From Buchnera aphidicola (Meitanaphis elongallis) (GTDB lineage Bacteria; Pseudomonadota; Gammaproteobacteria; Enterobacterales; Enterobacteriaceae): a stretch of 64,000 nt of DNA. Below are positions 51,213 through 60,297 of this stretch, one piece after another. The notes below the pieces were generated by a model. That model was not told the DNA's origin, did not search any database, and saw only the letters and a program-made list of their open reading frames with translations. Made by a program: the position numbers and the translations under genes. The number at the start of each line of letters is the position of its first letter. Within the stretch, counting starts at the first letter, position 1. The DNA lies in contig CP140033.1 in the NCBI GenBank assembly GCA_039830015.1, forward strand, positions 310,001-374,000. The letters run 5' to 3'.

Positions 51213-52763
51213 TTAAAATTTATTTTTTTTTGATATAACAAATAAAAAATGATGCACACGAAATCCTAACAAAAACAATGACATTAAATAGCTACATCCA
51301 GATAAAAAACAAATAGATATCAATTGAAATAATCTAAATGGAACTGTTCCTGTATTCCAACTAGTAAAAACATTTAAATTTAAATATAAAGTAGAAACCA
51401 TAACTATAACAGAAACAAAAATTTTTATTAAAAATATTAACCACCCAGACTGGAGAAAAAAATATTTTTTTTTAAATAATATCCAATATAATAGTAACAA
51501 ATTAAACCAAGCGGCAATACTAGTTGACAATGCAAAACTGTTATGTTTAAAGTTAGGTAAAAAAATGATATTCATAAATTGTGTTATTATCAACACGAAA
51601 ATGGAAATTATTGTAGGACTTGTAAAATCATTGTCTGAATAAAATGCAGGCAACAAAACTTTTATCAAAACTAACGGAATTAATCCTATTGAATAAAATA
51701 CTAAAATGTTTTTTGTCATAGTAACATCGAAAATTGAAAAATGTCCATACTTAAACAATACAGTTATTATTGCATTTGATAAAATAGCTAAAGCAAAAGA
51801 ACTTGGAATAGCCACTAAACATCCAATTTTAAGTGCCCAATTTAATATTTTAGAATTCTCTTGCTCTCTAGTATTACCTTTTCCATTAGATAGTACAGGT
51901 AAAAGTATCGTTCCTAAAGATACCCCGACAATTCCAGAAATAAACTCTACTAATCTATCAGCATAATAGATCCAAGATATAGAACCAGAGATCAAAAACG
52001 AAGAAAAAATAGTGTTTATGACTACCGAAATTTGATTAATTGACATTCCAATAATAATTATACCAATCTTTTTAAAATTTTTTAAAAATCTAATATTATA
52101 AATATTAAATTTTGGTAGTACAAAAATATTTATTTTTTTCAAAACTGGAATTTGATAAATTAATTGAATGAATCCACCTAATAAAACTGCCCAAGCTAAA
52201 GAAAAAATAGGAATCTTGAAATATGGAGAAACAAACGTTATGAATACAATCATATTTATATTGAATAAAACAGAAGAGCAAGCAGGTATAAAAAAATAAT
52301 TCCAAGTATTAAGAATAGATCCAATAAATGAACTCAAAGAAATAAAAAATATATAAGGAAAAATTATTTCAATTAATTTTATTGTCAAATAAAATTCATA
52401 TGAATTTTTACTCAAACCAGGAGCAATTACCGAAATTATTCTTGATGAAAAATATACTCCTAAAATTATAAAAATACTTAAAAAAAAAGTTATATATCCT
52501 AATACATTAGAAATGAGTTCTTTTATGAATTTAGTATTACAAGTATTTTTATATTCTGATAAAACAGGAATAAATATTTTAGAGAATAAACCTTCTGCAA
52601 AAATTCTACGAAACAAATTTGGAATTTTAAAAGATAAAAAAAAAGCATCTGTTAATCCTGATGCTCCAAAAACATATGCAATAAGTGCATCTCTTATAAA
52701 TCCTAATACTCTAGAAAAAAAGGTTATAGCACTTAATGATATCAATGATTTTAAAATGCTCAT
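51213..52763 (-). CDS. murJ: Lipid II flippase MurJ
   Basis: MurJ (MviN) flips the peptidoglycan precursor lipid II across the inner membrane. The 516-residue protein (E. coli 511) has about 14 hydrophobic segments and the family signature at the N-terminus: SLISLSAITFFSRVLGFIRD, FGASGLTDAFFLSFKIPNLFRRIFAEG without the break. It ends close to the tRNA-Ser gene, which is on the other strand. Together with MepM it shows that a peptidoglycan wall is still made. Confidence 0.95.
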   Translation of the reverse strand: MSILKSLISLSAITFFSRVLGFIRDALIAYVFGASGLTDAFFLSFKIPNLFRRIFAEGLFSKIFIPVLSEYKNTCNTKFIKELISNVLGYITFFLSIFIILGVYFSSRIISVIAPGLSKNSYEFYLTIKLIEIIFPYIFFISLSSFIGSILNTWNYFFIPACSSVLFNINMIVFITFVSPYFKIPIFSLAWAVLLGGFIQLIYQIPVLKKINIFVLPKFNIYNIRFLKNFKKIGIIIIGMSINQISVVINTIFSSFLISGSISWIYYADRLVEFISGIVGVSLGTILLPVLSNGKGNTREQENSKILNWALKIGCLVAIPSSFALAILSNAIITVLFKYGHFSIFDVTMTKNILVFYSIGLIPLVLIKVLLPAFYSDNDFTSPTIISIFVLIITQFMNIIFLPNFKHNSFALSTSIAAWFNLLLLYWILFKKKYFFLQSGWLIFLIKIFVSVIVMVSTLYLNLNVFTSWNTGTVPFRLFQLISICFLSGCSYLMSLFLLGFRVHHFLFVISKKNKF

Positions 52764-52951
52764 AATACTACCTTTTTCATTATTTACTACTTAATTTAAG
52801 AGTTATTAGTAGATTCTAAATATTATTTTAACTTATTAAAATATTTAAAAAATTTTAGATTTTCTAAAAATTAATCGATATAATTTCTATAAAGTACACA
52901 ATTATTTCATAAAATAACTACAATAAAAATTATGACATAACGGATAATCAT

Positions 52952-53992
52952 ATGATTAAATTAAAACAATTCACTATAAAGAAACCTGATGATTGGCATG
53001 TTCACTTCAGAAGTGGAGAAATATTAAAAAAAGTAATAAAGTATACTAGTAATTTTTACCAAAGAGCTATCATTATGCCCAATTTAAAAATTCCTATTAC
53101 CACCATAAATTCTGGTAAAAATTATAAAAAAAGCATTTTAAACGCATTAGAAAAAGATTCTACTTTTCAACCATTAATTACATGTTATCTAACTGAAAAT
53201 ACTAATCCTAATGATATTGAATATGCTTTTTATAATAAAATTTTTTTTGCTGCTAAATTGTATCCTCAAAATAGTACTAGTTATTCTCAGAACGGAATTA
53301 AAAAATTAAAATCTATTACTCCTGTTTTAGAACGCATGCAAAAAATAGGAATGCCATTATTAATTCATGGAGAAGTAACTGATGAAAACGTTGATATATT
53401 TGATAGAGAAAAAGTTTTTATTGACAAAATTTTGATTAAACTACAAAAATGCTTTCCAAAATTAAAAATTGTTTTAGAACATATTAGCACTAAAGAAGCA
53501 GTTGATTATATAAAATCTATTAACGACAACGTAGGAGCAACAATTACGCCACATCATTTAATGTACAATAGAAATAATATGTTGTCAAATGGCATTCGAC
53601 CGCATCTATATTGTCTTCCAATACTAAAAGATAAAACACATCAAAACGCTCTTAAACAAGTAATATCAAGTGGACATAAAAAATTCTTTTTAGGCACTGA
53701 TAGTGCACCTCATTATTCCCACTATAAAGAAAACAGTTGTGGATCAGCTGGGATTTTTAATTCATTATCAGCATTATTAATATATGTAGAAATATTTGAA
53801 GAAATGAATGCTTTAAATCATTTTGAATCTTTTTGTTCAAAAAATGGTGCTTCGTTCTATTCACTTCCTGAAAATACAAATACTATCACATTTATTCGAA
53901 AAACATGGAAAATACCTAATAGCATTTTAATCGGAAAAAAAAGTATTATACCATTTTTAGCTGGAAGAACAATAAAATGGGCAATAAAATAA
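52952..53992 (+). CDS. pyrC: Dihydroorotase
   Basis: PyrC closes carbamoyl aspartate to dihydroorotate in pyrimidine synthesis. The 346-residue zinc enzyme (E. coli 348) has the metal motif WHVHFRSG, the carboxylated lysine in AAKLYPQN, the histidines in LIHGEVT and EHIST, and the catalytic aspartate in LGTDSAPH. The ATG at 52952 is weakly preceded by GATAATC. It converges on flgA with four bases between the stops. Confidence 0.97.
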   Translation: MIKLKQFTIKKPDDWHVHFRSGEILKKVIKYTSNFYQRAIIMPNLKIPITTINSGKNYKKSILNALEKDSTFQPLITCYLTENTNPNDIEYAFYNKIFFAAKLYPQNSTSYSQNGIKKLKSITPVLERMQKIGMPLLIHGEVTDENVDIFDREKVFIDKILIKLQKCFPKLKIVLEHISTKEAVDYIKSINDNVGATITPHHLMYNRNNMLSNGIRPHLYCLPILKDKTHQNALKQVISSGHKKFFLGTDSAPHYSHYKENSCGSAGIFNSLSALLIYVEIFEEMNALNHFESFCSKNGASFYSLPENTNTITFIRKTWKIPNSILIGKKSIIPFLAGRTIKWAIK

Positions 53993-53996
53993 AACG

Positions 53997-54665
53997 TTAT
54001 TTATTGACAATAACATTATTGTGACTATTTGCTATTCCTAATATTACCTTTCCATTATCTAGTTTTACTTTGACTGGCTTATTCTTAAATGCATGATTCA
54101 TTGCTTGTCCTTCAGACATAATAATGAATCCTAAACCTCTAATAGTAACTGAAACTTTTTGATTAGCTGTAATTAACCATGTGGGCTGCGATGAATGTTT
54201 AGTTGCTAATGTACATTTTTTTTTAGAATTTTTTAAATTGGTTAAATATAACGATTGTTGTTTTTTAAAAGGTGTGTTCAACAAGATATGATCTAAATAT
54301 CCATATTTAATAGAAATGTTTTGATCAGTTATTTTTTGTCCTTTGTTAATATTTCTAGAAGCTACTATGTATTCTCCTCGAATTCGGACTTTAACTTGAA
54401 TAAATTGGTGCATATGACCACATACGACTTTAATATTAATTAATTCTGATGATTTAAACGTATTCAAAGGGATAAATTTAGGGAAAGAACATGCGGACCA
54501 TTTTTTAGAAGGAAGATAATTATATAAAATAATATCCATATTGTTAGAATAAATAGGATTATTTTTTTTTATAAAATTAATAAGATATTCTGGTAAAGTA
54601 TCAGCTTGTATTTGAAAAACAACCAAAAATAATAAACATAATACAATACATACTTTTAAAATCAT
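53997..54665 (-). CDS. flgA: Flagellar P-ring chaperone FlgA
   Basis: FlgA is a periplasmic chaperone for P-ring (FlgI) assembly. The 222-residue precursor (E. coli 219) has a signal peptide with cleavage likely after residue 21 (FQIQA-D). The SAF domain carries VASRNINKGQKIT, and the conserved C-terminal part GQAMNHAFKNKPVKVKL precedes VILGIA. It is divergent from flgBCFGHIJ, as in E. coli. Its retention agrees with retained FlgI and FlgH. Confidence 0.93.
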   Translation of the reverse strand: MILKVCIVLCLLFLVVFQIQADTLPEYLINFIKKNNPIYSNNMDIILYNYLPSKKWSACSFPKFIPLNTFKSSELINIKVVCGHMHQFIQVKVRIRGEYIVASRNINKGQKITDQNISIKYGYLDHILLNTPFKKQQSLYLTNLKNSKKKCTLATKHSSQPTWLITANQKVSVTIRGLGFIIMSEGQAMNHAFKNKPVKVKLDNGKVILGIANSHNNVIVNK

Positions 54666-54886
54666 ACACTTTTCCGTTATAATAGTAACGTTTAAAATAA
54701 TTTTGACTATGTGTTTTATTGGAATATTATAATTTTGTGCTCATAAAATGAAACAACAAAACACTATTGCAATATAAATCAATTGCTGAACTAAAACGTG
54801 CAAAATTATTTGATATAAATAAAAAGTTTTAAAAATTGTAAAATAAACAATAAAATGTAATTTTAATTAAGTGTGTGGAAAACAAA

Positions 54887-55291
54887 ATGTTAAATAAATT
54901 AAATCAAGAATTTTATTTTAACGAATGTGCATTAAACTTACGTTCATATCGACAAGAACTATTAGCTTCTAACATTGCAAATAACGATACATTGCATCAT
55001 CAACCACTAGATTTTAATTTTTCAAAAACTTTAGAGATGATCACTAAAAGAAAAAATTTTAAATCGCAATGCGAATTAAAATTAACATCTGGAAAACATA
55101 TTTCTAATCTAAACAGTACAAAATACAATAATTACGATAAAATCATAAAAAGTCATCTTGTTACTAACAACAAAGAAAAAAACATAAATATCGAAAAATT
55201 AAAGTTTATAAATAATAGTTTACTATATCAAATAGACATTGCTTTTATCAACAATAAATTTAAAAATATTATGAACGTATTAAAAGGATAA
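54887..55291 (+). CDS. flgB: Flagellar proximal rod protein FlgB
   Basis: FlgB forms the proximal rod of the flagellar basal body. I start it at the ATG at 54887 (MLNKLNQEFYFNE, against E. coli MLDKLDAALRFQQ), preceded by GGAAAAC. An in-frame GTG at 54875 is less likely. The 134-residue protein (E. coli 138) has the rod motif LASNIANNDT and the C-terminal helix LLYQIDIAF. The middle region is divergent and rich in Lys and Asn. It is the first gene of the rightward flg operon. Confidence 0.93.
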   Translation: MLNKLNQEFYFNECALNLRSYRQELLASNIANNDTLHHQPLDFNFSKTLEMITKRKNFKSQCELKLTSGKHISNLNSTKYNNYDKIIKSHLVTNNKEKNINIEKLKFINNSLLYQIDIAFINNKFKNIMNVLKG

Positions 55292-55294
55292 TTT

Positions 55295-55705
55295 ATGTCT
55301 TTATTAAGAATATTAGATATTGCAAATTCAGCAATAACTGTACAATCTCAAAAAATGAACGTACATGCAAACAATCTAGCTAACATCGATAGTTTAGTGA
55401 ATAGACATGGAAAATTATATCCATATATAGCAAAAAAAGTTATTTTAAAGTTTGATACCTCTCGTAATACTGGGTATGGAGGAGTAAAAATACAAGATAT
55501 AGTAGAAGATACTACTCCATTAAAAACAATATATGACCCAAACAACCCAATTTCTGACTCTAAAGGGTTTGCTAAAATTTCTAATGTTAATTTGATTACT
55601 GAGATGGTGAGTGCTATTGCAACATCTAGAAGTTATCAAGCTAATTTAGAAATATTAAATACAGCGAAATCTATGATTATGAAAACATTAACAATTGGGC
55701 AATAA
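55295..55705 (+). CDS. flgC: Flagellar proximal rod protein FlgC
   Basis: FlgC is the second proximal rod subunit. The 136-residue protein (E. coli 134) has the N-terminal rod helix with MNVHANNLANIDS and the C-terminal NLITEMVSAIATSRSYQANLE without the break, both diagnostic for rod and hook proteins. It starts three bases after flgB. In E. coli flgD and flgE follow. Here there is a 313-base gap and then flgF. Confidence 0.95.
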   Translation: MSLLRILDIANSAITVQSQKMNVHANNLANIDSLVNRHGKLYPYIAKKVILKFDTSRNTGYGGVKIQDIVEDTTPLKTIYDPNNPISDSKGFAKISNVNLITEMVSAIATSRSYQANLEILNTAKSMIMKTLTIGQ

Positions 55706-56018
55706 AATTATAGTTTTAAAATTATAACTTGTTTCCACGTTTCGAAAAATGATAAGCTAATTATTTAAAATCATTAGATATATTGTATTATCATATATAA
55801 TTTTAAAAACAACGTTTGAGACATTACAATAAATTTATATAATAGTTATGAAATTTCATAGTTATTAATTATAATGTTTTCAAATATACAATAAACTGTA
55901 ATATTTGTTAACGGTATATATTTCTTAATTCAGAATGAAGCATAAATTTTAAATATTGTGTGTCTCTTATCATATGTAAAACAAAGAACATATTTCAAAA
56001 TACTAGAAGAAAAAATTT
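55706..56018. other. Gap where flgD and flgE are expected
   Basis: These 313 bases separate flgC from flgF. In E. coli they would be filled by flgD (hook cap) and flgE (hook). No rod or hook motif (ANNLAN, or a C-terminal YQAN) and no FlgD-like frame is visible. Both genes appear to be deleted, leaving only AT-rich spacer. Confidence 0.6.
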
Positions 56019-56759
56019 ATGGAATGGTCAATATACACTGCTATGACTTCTGCTAAAAAAATACTAGAAAACCAAGAAATATTAGCAAACAATTTAGCTA
56101 ACATTTCAACAACAGGATTTAAATCAAAATTACGCTCTTATACAGTATTATCAGAAGATATGAACACAGAAAAACATTATGATTTATATAGTAAAAAATA
56201 TGATTTAACTCAAGGATCATTTCATAACACTATGCAATCTTTAGACATCGCTGTTATAAATCAAGATGGGTGGATTACAGTACAGACTGACAATGGCGAT
56301 ATAGCTTACACTAAAAATGGACATTTAAACATCAATTCAAAAAGACAATTAACTAGTCAAAACAACATAGTTGCGGGACAAAATGGACCTATAGTTATAC
56401 CATACAATGCTGATATTAAAATATTGTCTAACGGAACAATAAAAATTGTACAAGATAATAAAACATCTAATCAAAAGTTAGAAAAAATAAAATTAGCAAA
56501 AATTGACGCCAAATATTTAACATATGGAGGAAATGGGTTGTATTTCATCAACAATGATAGTAAATATAATCTACAAGTTAAAGATAATCCAAATGTAAAA
56601 ATATTATCTCAAACATTAGAAGATAGTAATGTAAATTCTTCTGAAAACATAATCAATATTATTTCTGATGCCAGAAAGTTTGATATGCAAATGAAAATTT
56701 TAAATAGATTAGACGAAAACATACAACTTATTAACAAATCTTTAAATATTAATAACTAA
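56019..56759 (+). CDS. flgF: Flagellar proximal rod protein FlgF
   Basis: FlgF is a proximal rod protein that joins FlgB/FlgC to the distal rod. The 246-residue protein (E. coli 251) begins [13 protein letters not shown], has [14 protein letters not shown], the central [16 protein letters not shown] and YTKNGHLNI, and the C-terminal [12 protein letters not shown] with ARKFDMQMK. It differs from FlgE and FlgG by length and by the IYTAM start. flgG follows 16 bases later. Confidence 0.95.
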   Translation: MEWSIYTAMTSAKKILENQEILANNLANISTTGFKSKLRSYTVLSEDMNTEKHYDLYSKKYDLTQGSFHNTMQSLDIAVINQDGWITVQTDNGDIAYTKNGHLNINSKRQLTSQNNIVAGQNGPIVIPYNADIKILSNGTIKIVQDNKTSNQKLEKIKLAKIDAKYLTYGGNGLYFINNDSKYNLQVKDNPNVKILSQTLEDSNVNSSENIINIISDARKFDMQMKILNRLDENIQLINKSLNINN

Positions 56760-56775
56760 AAAGGAAATATTTTGT

Positions 56776-57558
56776 ATGATACCATCTTTATGGATCGCAA
56801 AAACTGGATTAGATGCACAACAAATTAATATGAATGTTATTTCTAATAATTTAGCTAATATAAGTACTAATGGATTTAAACGTTCTAGAGCTATTTTTGA
56901 AGATTTAATTTATCATATAACACGACAACCTGGATCAAACTCATTTGGAGATACAACTTTATCTTCTGGTTTACAAATAGGAACAGGAGTAAGACCTGTA
57001 TCTACAGAAAGAATCCATAATCAAGGAAACTTATCCAAAACTGATTCTGATAAAGACATTGCTATAAACGGAAATGGATTTTTTCAAGTACAACTTCCAG
57101 ATGGAGGATTCGCATATACTCGAGACGGATCCTTTCAAATAGATCAAACAGGACAATTAGTGACCAATAGTGGTTTTCCTGTGCAACCAATAATGACTCT
57201 TCCACCTAATAGTATTAACATGCAAGTAGGAAGAGATGGAACAGTTACTGTTATCACTCAAGATCAATCTCAACCAGTGCTAATTGGACAATTACATCTC
57301 GTAAATTTTATCAATAACTCTGGATTATCCAATTTAGGAGAAAATTTGTATCGAGAAACGGGAGCTTCTGGAAATCCTATTATTACAACACCTGGATTAA
57401 ATGGAACAGGATTGTTGTATCAAGGATATACAGAAACTTCTAATGTGAATATTGCAGAAGAACTAGTAAACATGATACAAACACAACGTGCTTATGAAAT
57501 TAATAGTAAAGTGATCACTACAGCTGATCAAATGTTACAAAAATTGTCTCAATTGTAG
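56776..57558 (+). CDS. flgG: Flagellar distal rod protein FlgG
   Basis: FlgG forms the distal rod that passes through the P and L rings. The 260-residue protein has exactly the E. coli length and is the best conserved flagellar gene here. It shows [55 protein letters not shown] and the C-terminal [18 protein letters not shown], quoted in pieces. AAAAGGAAATATTTT leads to the ATG. The strong conservation suggests that the rod is functional. Confidence 0.98.
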   Translation: MIPSLWIAKTGLDAQQINMNVISNNLANISTNGFKRSRAIFEDLIYHITRQPGSNSFGDTTLSSGLQIGTGVRPVSTERIHNQGNLSKTDSDKDIAINGNGFFQVQLPDGGFAYTRDGSFQIDQTGQLVTNSGFPVQPIMTLPPNSINMQVGRDGTVTVITQDQSQPVLIGQLHLVNFINNSGLSNLGENLYRETGASGNPIITTPGLNGTGLLYQGYTETSNVNIAEELVNMIQTQRAYEINSKVITTADQMLQKLSQL

Positions 57559-57623
57559 TATATAATTTAAATATATTACTAAAAACGTTTGTTTAATTTC
57601 AACTACTAAGGATTAATATTTTC

Positions 57624-58337
57624 GTGACTACATTGTTCAATTCCAAAATTAGATGTTACTTAATTTTTATACTTTGTATAATGCTTAACGGTTGTGTTTT
57701 AAATACACAAACTATTTTTAACAAAAACAAATCGAAACCTTCTAATTCATCTTCAATATGGCAAAACTCGAGTAATTATTTAGATTATCAAGAGTATCAG
57801 CAAGAAGATATTAACAATCGTCATGTCGAACCGTTATTTGAAGACTACAAACCTCATAACATAGGAGACACTCTAACCGTAATTTTACAAGAAAATATTA
57901 GCGCAAGTAATAACTCATCTAATAATTTAGTTCATAATGGTAAATCTAATCTTGGAATAACGTTTGGAGGCAATCATGCAAAAAACAACTATGACAATAG
58001 AGCTGGATTACACAGTTTTTTCGATAATGATTTTACTGGAAAAGAAAGCTCTTTTGCAAATAACACATTTGTAGGATTGATTACAGTAACAGTTTGTGAT
58101 GTTTTACCTAATGGAAATTTAGTAGTTTCAGGAAAAAAAAATATTTCTATTAATAAAGAAGGAGAAAAAATATATTTTTCTGGAATAGTTAATCCTCGTA
58201 CTATTTCTAAAAACAATTCTGTAATTTCCACTCAAATAGCTGACGCTCACATTGAATACATCAGTGATGGATTTATTAATAAGGGACTTAACGTTGGGTG
58301 GTTTCAACGCTTATTTTTAAGTATTTTATCTTTTTAA
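57624..58337 (+). CDS. flgH: Flagellar L-ring lipoprotein FlgH
   Basis: FlgH is the outer-membrane lipoprotein of the L ring. The 237-residue precursor (E. coli 232) starts with GTG after AAGGATTAA and has a lipobox LNGC (Cys24), a low-complexity Ser/Asn linker and the conserved YKPHNIGDTLTVILQENISAS and VVSGKKNISINKEGE regions. The C-terminal SDGFINKGLNVGWFQR is typical. As a lipoprotein it should be a client of LolCDE and LolA, two of which are frameshifted in this genome. Confidence 0.95.
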   Translation: MTTLFNSKIRCYLIFILCIMLNGCVLNTQTIFNKNKSKPSNSSSIWQNSSNYLDYQEYQQEDINNRHVEPLFEDYKPHNIGDTLTVILQENISASNNSSNNLVHNGKSNLGITFGGNHAKNNYDNRAGLHSFFDNDFTGKESSFANNTFVGLITVTVCDVLPNGNLVVSGKKNISINKEGEKIYFSGIVNPRTISKNNSVISTQIADAHIEYISDGFINKGLNVGWFQRLFLSILSF

Positions 58338-58443
58338 AAATAATAACAAAGAAAGTAACAAAACATTTTTATACAATTGTTTGAAATATTAATATATATT
58401 ACAAAATACCTAATCATTGATATAAATAATGTAAGGAAGCTAT

Positions 58444-59565
58444 ATGTTAAAAAAATTTTTATTAAAATGTATTTTTATAACGTTTTTTTTAATTAGTTTA
58501 GATATTCATGCAGAAAAAATAAGAGATCTAATAACTATTCAAGGAACTCGTGAAAATCAACTAATAGGATATGGTTTAATTGCAGGCTTAAACGGGACTG
58601 GAGACGATACCAATTATATTCCATATACCGTTCATGCTCTTAAAAACATGTTAGCTCAATTGGGAATTGGATTTTCTGCAGAAAAAAATATGCAATTAAA
58701 AAATATTGCAGCAGTAATAGTAACTGCTAAATATCCAAGTTTTATCCATGTAGGACAAAAAATAGATGTAATTGTCTCTTCCATTGGAAACGCAAAGAGC
58801 CTAAAAGGAGGAACATTATTGATGACTCCTTTAAGAAGCACTGATAATAAGATATATGCAGTTGCTCAAGGTAATGTTACAGTAAACGAAGAGTATTATC
58901 CTAAAAATACATTTGAGAAAACTGTAGAATATCAATATAACAGTGGGAAAATACTCGATGGAGCAATAATAGAAAAAGAAATTAACACTAATTTTGGAAC
59001 AAAAAAGATCATTACTTTACAACTTAATAATGAAGACTTCACCATGGTTCAAAAGATAAGTGATTTAATTAATATTAAGTACCCTCATTCCGCTATCGCA
59101 CTCAATGCTAGAACAATACAATTATACGCTCCAATAGATAGCACGGTTCAAGTTCGTATGTTATCTGCAATTCAAAACATTCATATCGATTTACCTGTCC
59201 AAGATGCAAAAGTAGTTATTAATACTAAAACAGGAGATATTGTCATGAATCGTGAAGTAAAAATAAATTCATGCGCAATAGCGCACGGAAATATATCTAT
59301 GACGATTAACGAATCAAATAATGAACAACAGTATTTCAACAATTCTGTACTGAATATGAAGATTAATGATTTAAAAGAAAGAAATCATATCCTGAACGAA
59401 AATCATAACAATAATGATGAACTAAAATATATAAATAGAGTTATACATCTCAGTAATATAGTTCACGCGTTAAATTCCCTTGGAATCAAACCAGTAGAAC
59501 TAATATCAATGTTGCAAGCCATGCATGACGCAGGATGTTTACACGCTAAATTAGAGGTTATATAA
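58444..59565 (+). CDS. flgI: Flagellar P-ring protein FlgI
   Basis: FlgI forms the periplasmic P ring around the rod. The 373-residue precursor (E. coli 365) has a signal peptide with cleavage probably after residue 23 (DIHA-EK), then IRDLITIQGTRENQLIGYGL, GTGDDTNYIPYTV, DVIVSSIGNAKSLKGGTLL and GVTVNE-like repeats. The end SLGIKPVELISMLQAMHDAGCLHAKLEVI, given here as LISMLQAMHDAGCLHAKL, is conserved. AAGGAAGCTAT precedes the ATG. flgJ begins three bases later. Confidence 0.97.
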   Translation: MLKKFLLKCIFITFFLISLDIHAEKIRDLITIQGTRENQLIGYGLIAGLNGTGDDTNYIPYTVHALKNMLAQLGIGFSAEKNMQLKNIAAVIVTAKYPSFIHVGQKIDVIVSSIGNAKSLKGGTLLMTPLRSTDNKIYAVAQGNVTVNEEYYPKNTFEKTVEYQYNSGKILDGAIIEKEINTNFGTKKIITLQLNNEDFTMVQKISDLINIKYPHSAIALNARTIQLYAPIDSTVQVRMLSAIQNIHIDLPVQDAKVVINTKTGDIVMNREVKINSCAIAHGNISMTINESNNEQQYFNNSVLNMKINDLKERNHILNENHNNNDELKYINRVIHLSNIVHALNSLGIKPVELISMLQAMHDAGCLHAKLEVI

Positions 59566-59568
59566 CTA

Positions 59569-59877
59569 ATGAACAACGATTTTTATTTTCTTATTAATTC
59601 AAATTTCTATTTTGATAATAATAAGAAATCAACGCAAATGCAAAATAAATATAATACTAATAACCATATGACAGTAGCACAACAAGTAGAAGGATTATTT
59701 TTTTATATGATGCTAAAAAGCATGAGAAATAGTTTTCCAAGAAATACCTTAATTGAGAATAATCAAGAACGTATATATGAAGATATATACGATCAATTTA
59801 TTACTCAAAAAATTAGTGAAAAAGGATTAGGATTAGCAAAAATGATTGAAAAACAAATACAAGAGACAAAAAAATAA
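59569..59877 (+). CDS. flgJ: FlgJ rod-binding domain, without muramidase domain
   Basis: FlgJ in E. coli (313 residues) has an N-terminal rod-capping domain and a C-terminal glucosaminidase that opens the wall for the rod. Here only 102 residues remain, with the N-terminal motifs TVAQQVEGLFFYMMLKSMR, ERIYEDIYDQF and KGLGLAKMIEKQ. The protein ends cleanly after KKK with stops in the frame. No muramidase remnant is visible in the following bases. The wall-opening role must be dispensable or done by another enzyme. flgK and flgL do not follow. Confidence 0.9.
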   Translation: MNNDFYFLINSNFYFDNNKKSTQMQNKYNTNNHMTVAQQVEGLFFYMMLKSMRNSFPRNTLIENNQERIYEDIYDQFITQKISEKGLGLAKMIEKQIQETKK

Positions 59878-59925
59878 CATTAACTTAACATATTATCTAA
59901 AACATCATTAGAAAATTCAATGTTC

Positions 59926-59949
59926 TATTATTAAAATGTTTTAATAGTA
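59926..59949. terminator. Hairpin after flgJ
   Basis: TATTATTAAAA (59926-59936) and TTTTAATAGTA (59939-59949) pair over 11 bp with one G-U, the innermost bases forming the loop. It lies 48 bases after the end of the flg operon and is mostly A-U, so it is a moderate call. Confidence 0.4.
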
Positions 59950-60209
59950 TAATACTAAAGAAACATATTAAGATCAAAATGACATATTTAGTTAGATTTT
60001 TTCTTTAAATCTTAATTTTTTAATAAGATTAATTATATTGTTTTATTAATTAAAATAAATATTTTATATCTTCCATGATAAAGATTAAAATTCATACAAC
60101 TAGGACAATAACGTTACATTAGTGCTAAATTTTAACAAATATATGTAAATATATAATATAAAATGTTAGATCATTTCTATTCATTTTATTGTAAATAGTT
60201 ATAACAGTT

Positions 60210-60297
60210 TTATGGAATATTATAATATTTCAATAATATTTTAATACTTTCATTATTTAAAAAAATAGTGAAAAATTTCCAGAGGAATAATAGTATA
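60210..60297 (-). pseudogene. Remnant of rne small-domain coding sequence, out of frame
   Basis: Just around and beyond the present rne stop, other frames of the same strand read IPLEIFHYF and then [17 protein letters not shown]. coli RNase E continues after the zinc-link with VPVPIASYLLNEKRSAV, so the frames look like the old continuation of the gene, broken by two further single-base changes. The match is short but in the right order and place. Beyond about 60210 nothing more is readable. Confidence 0.45.
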
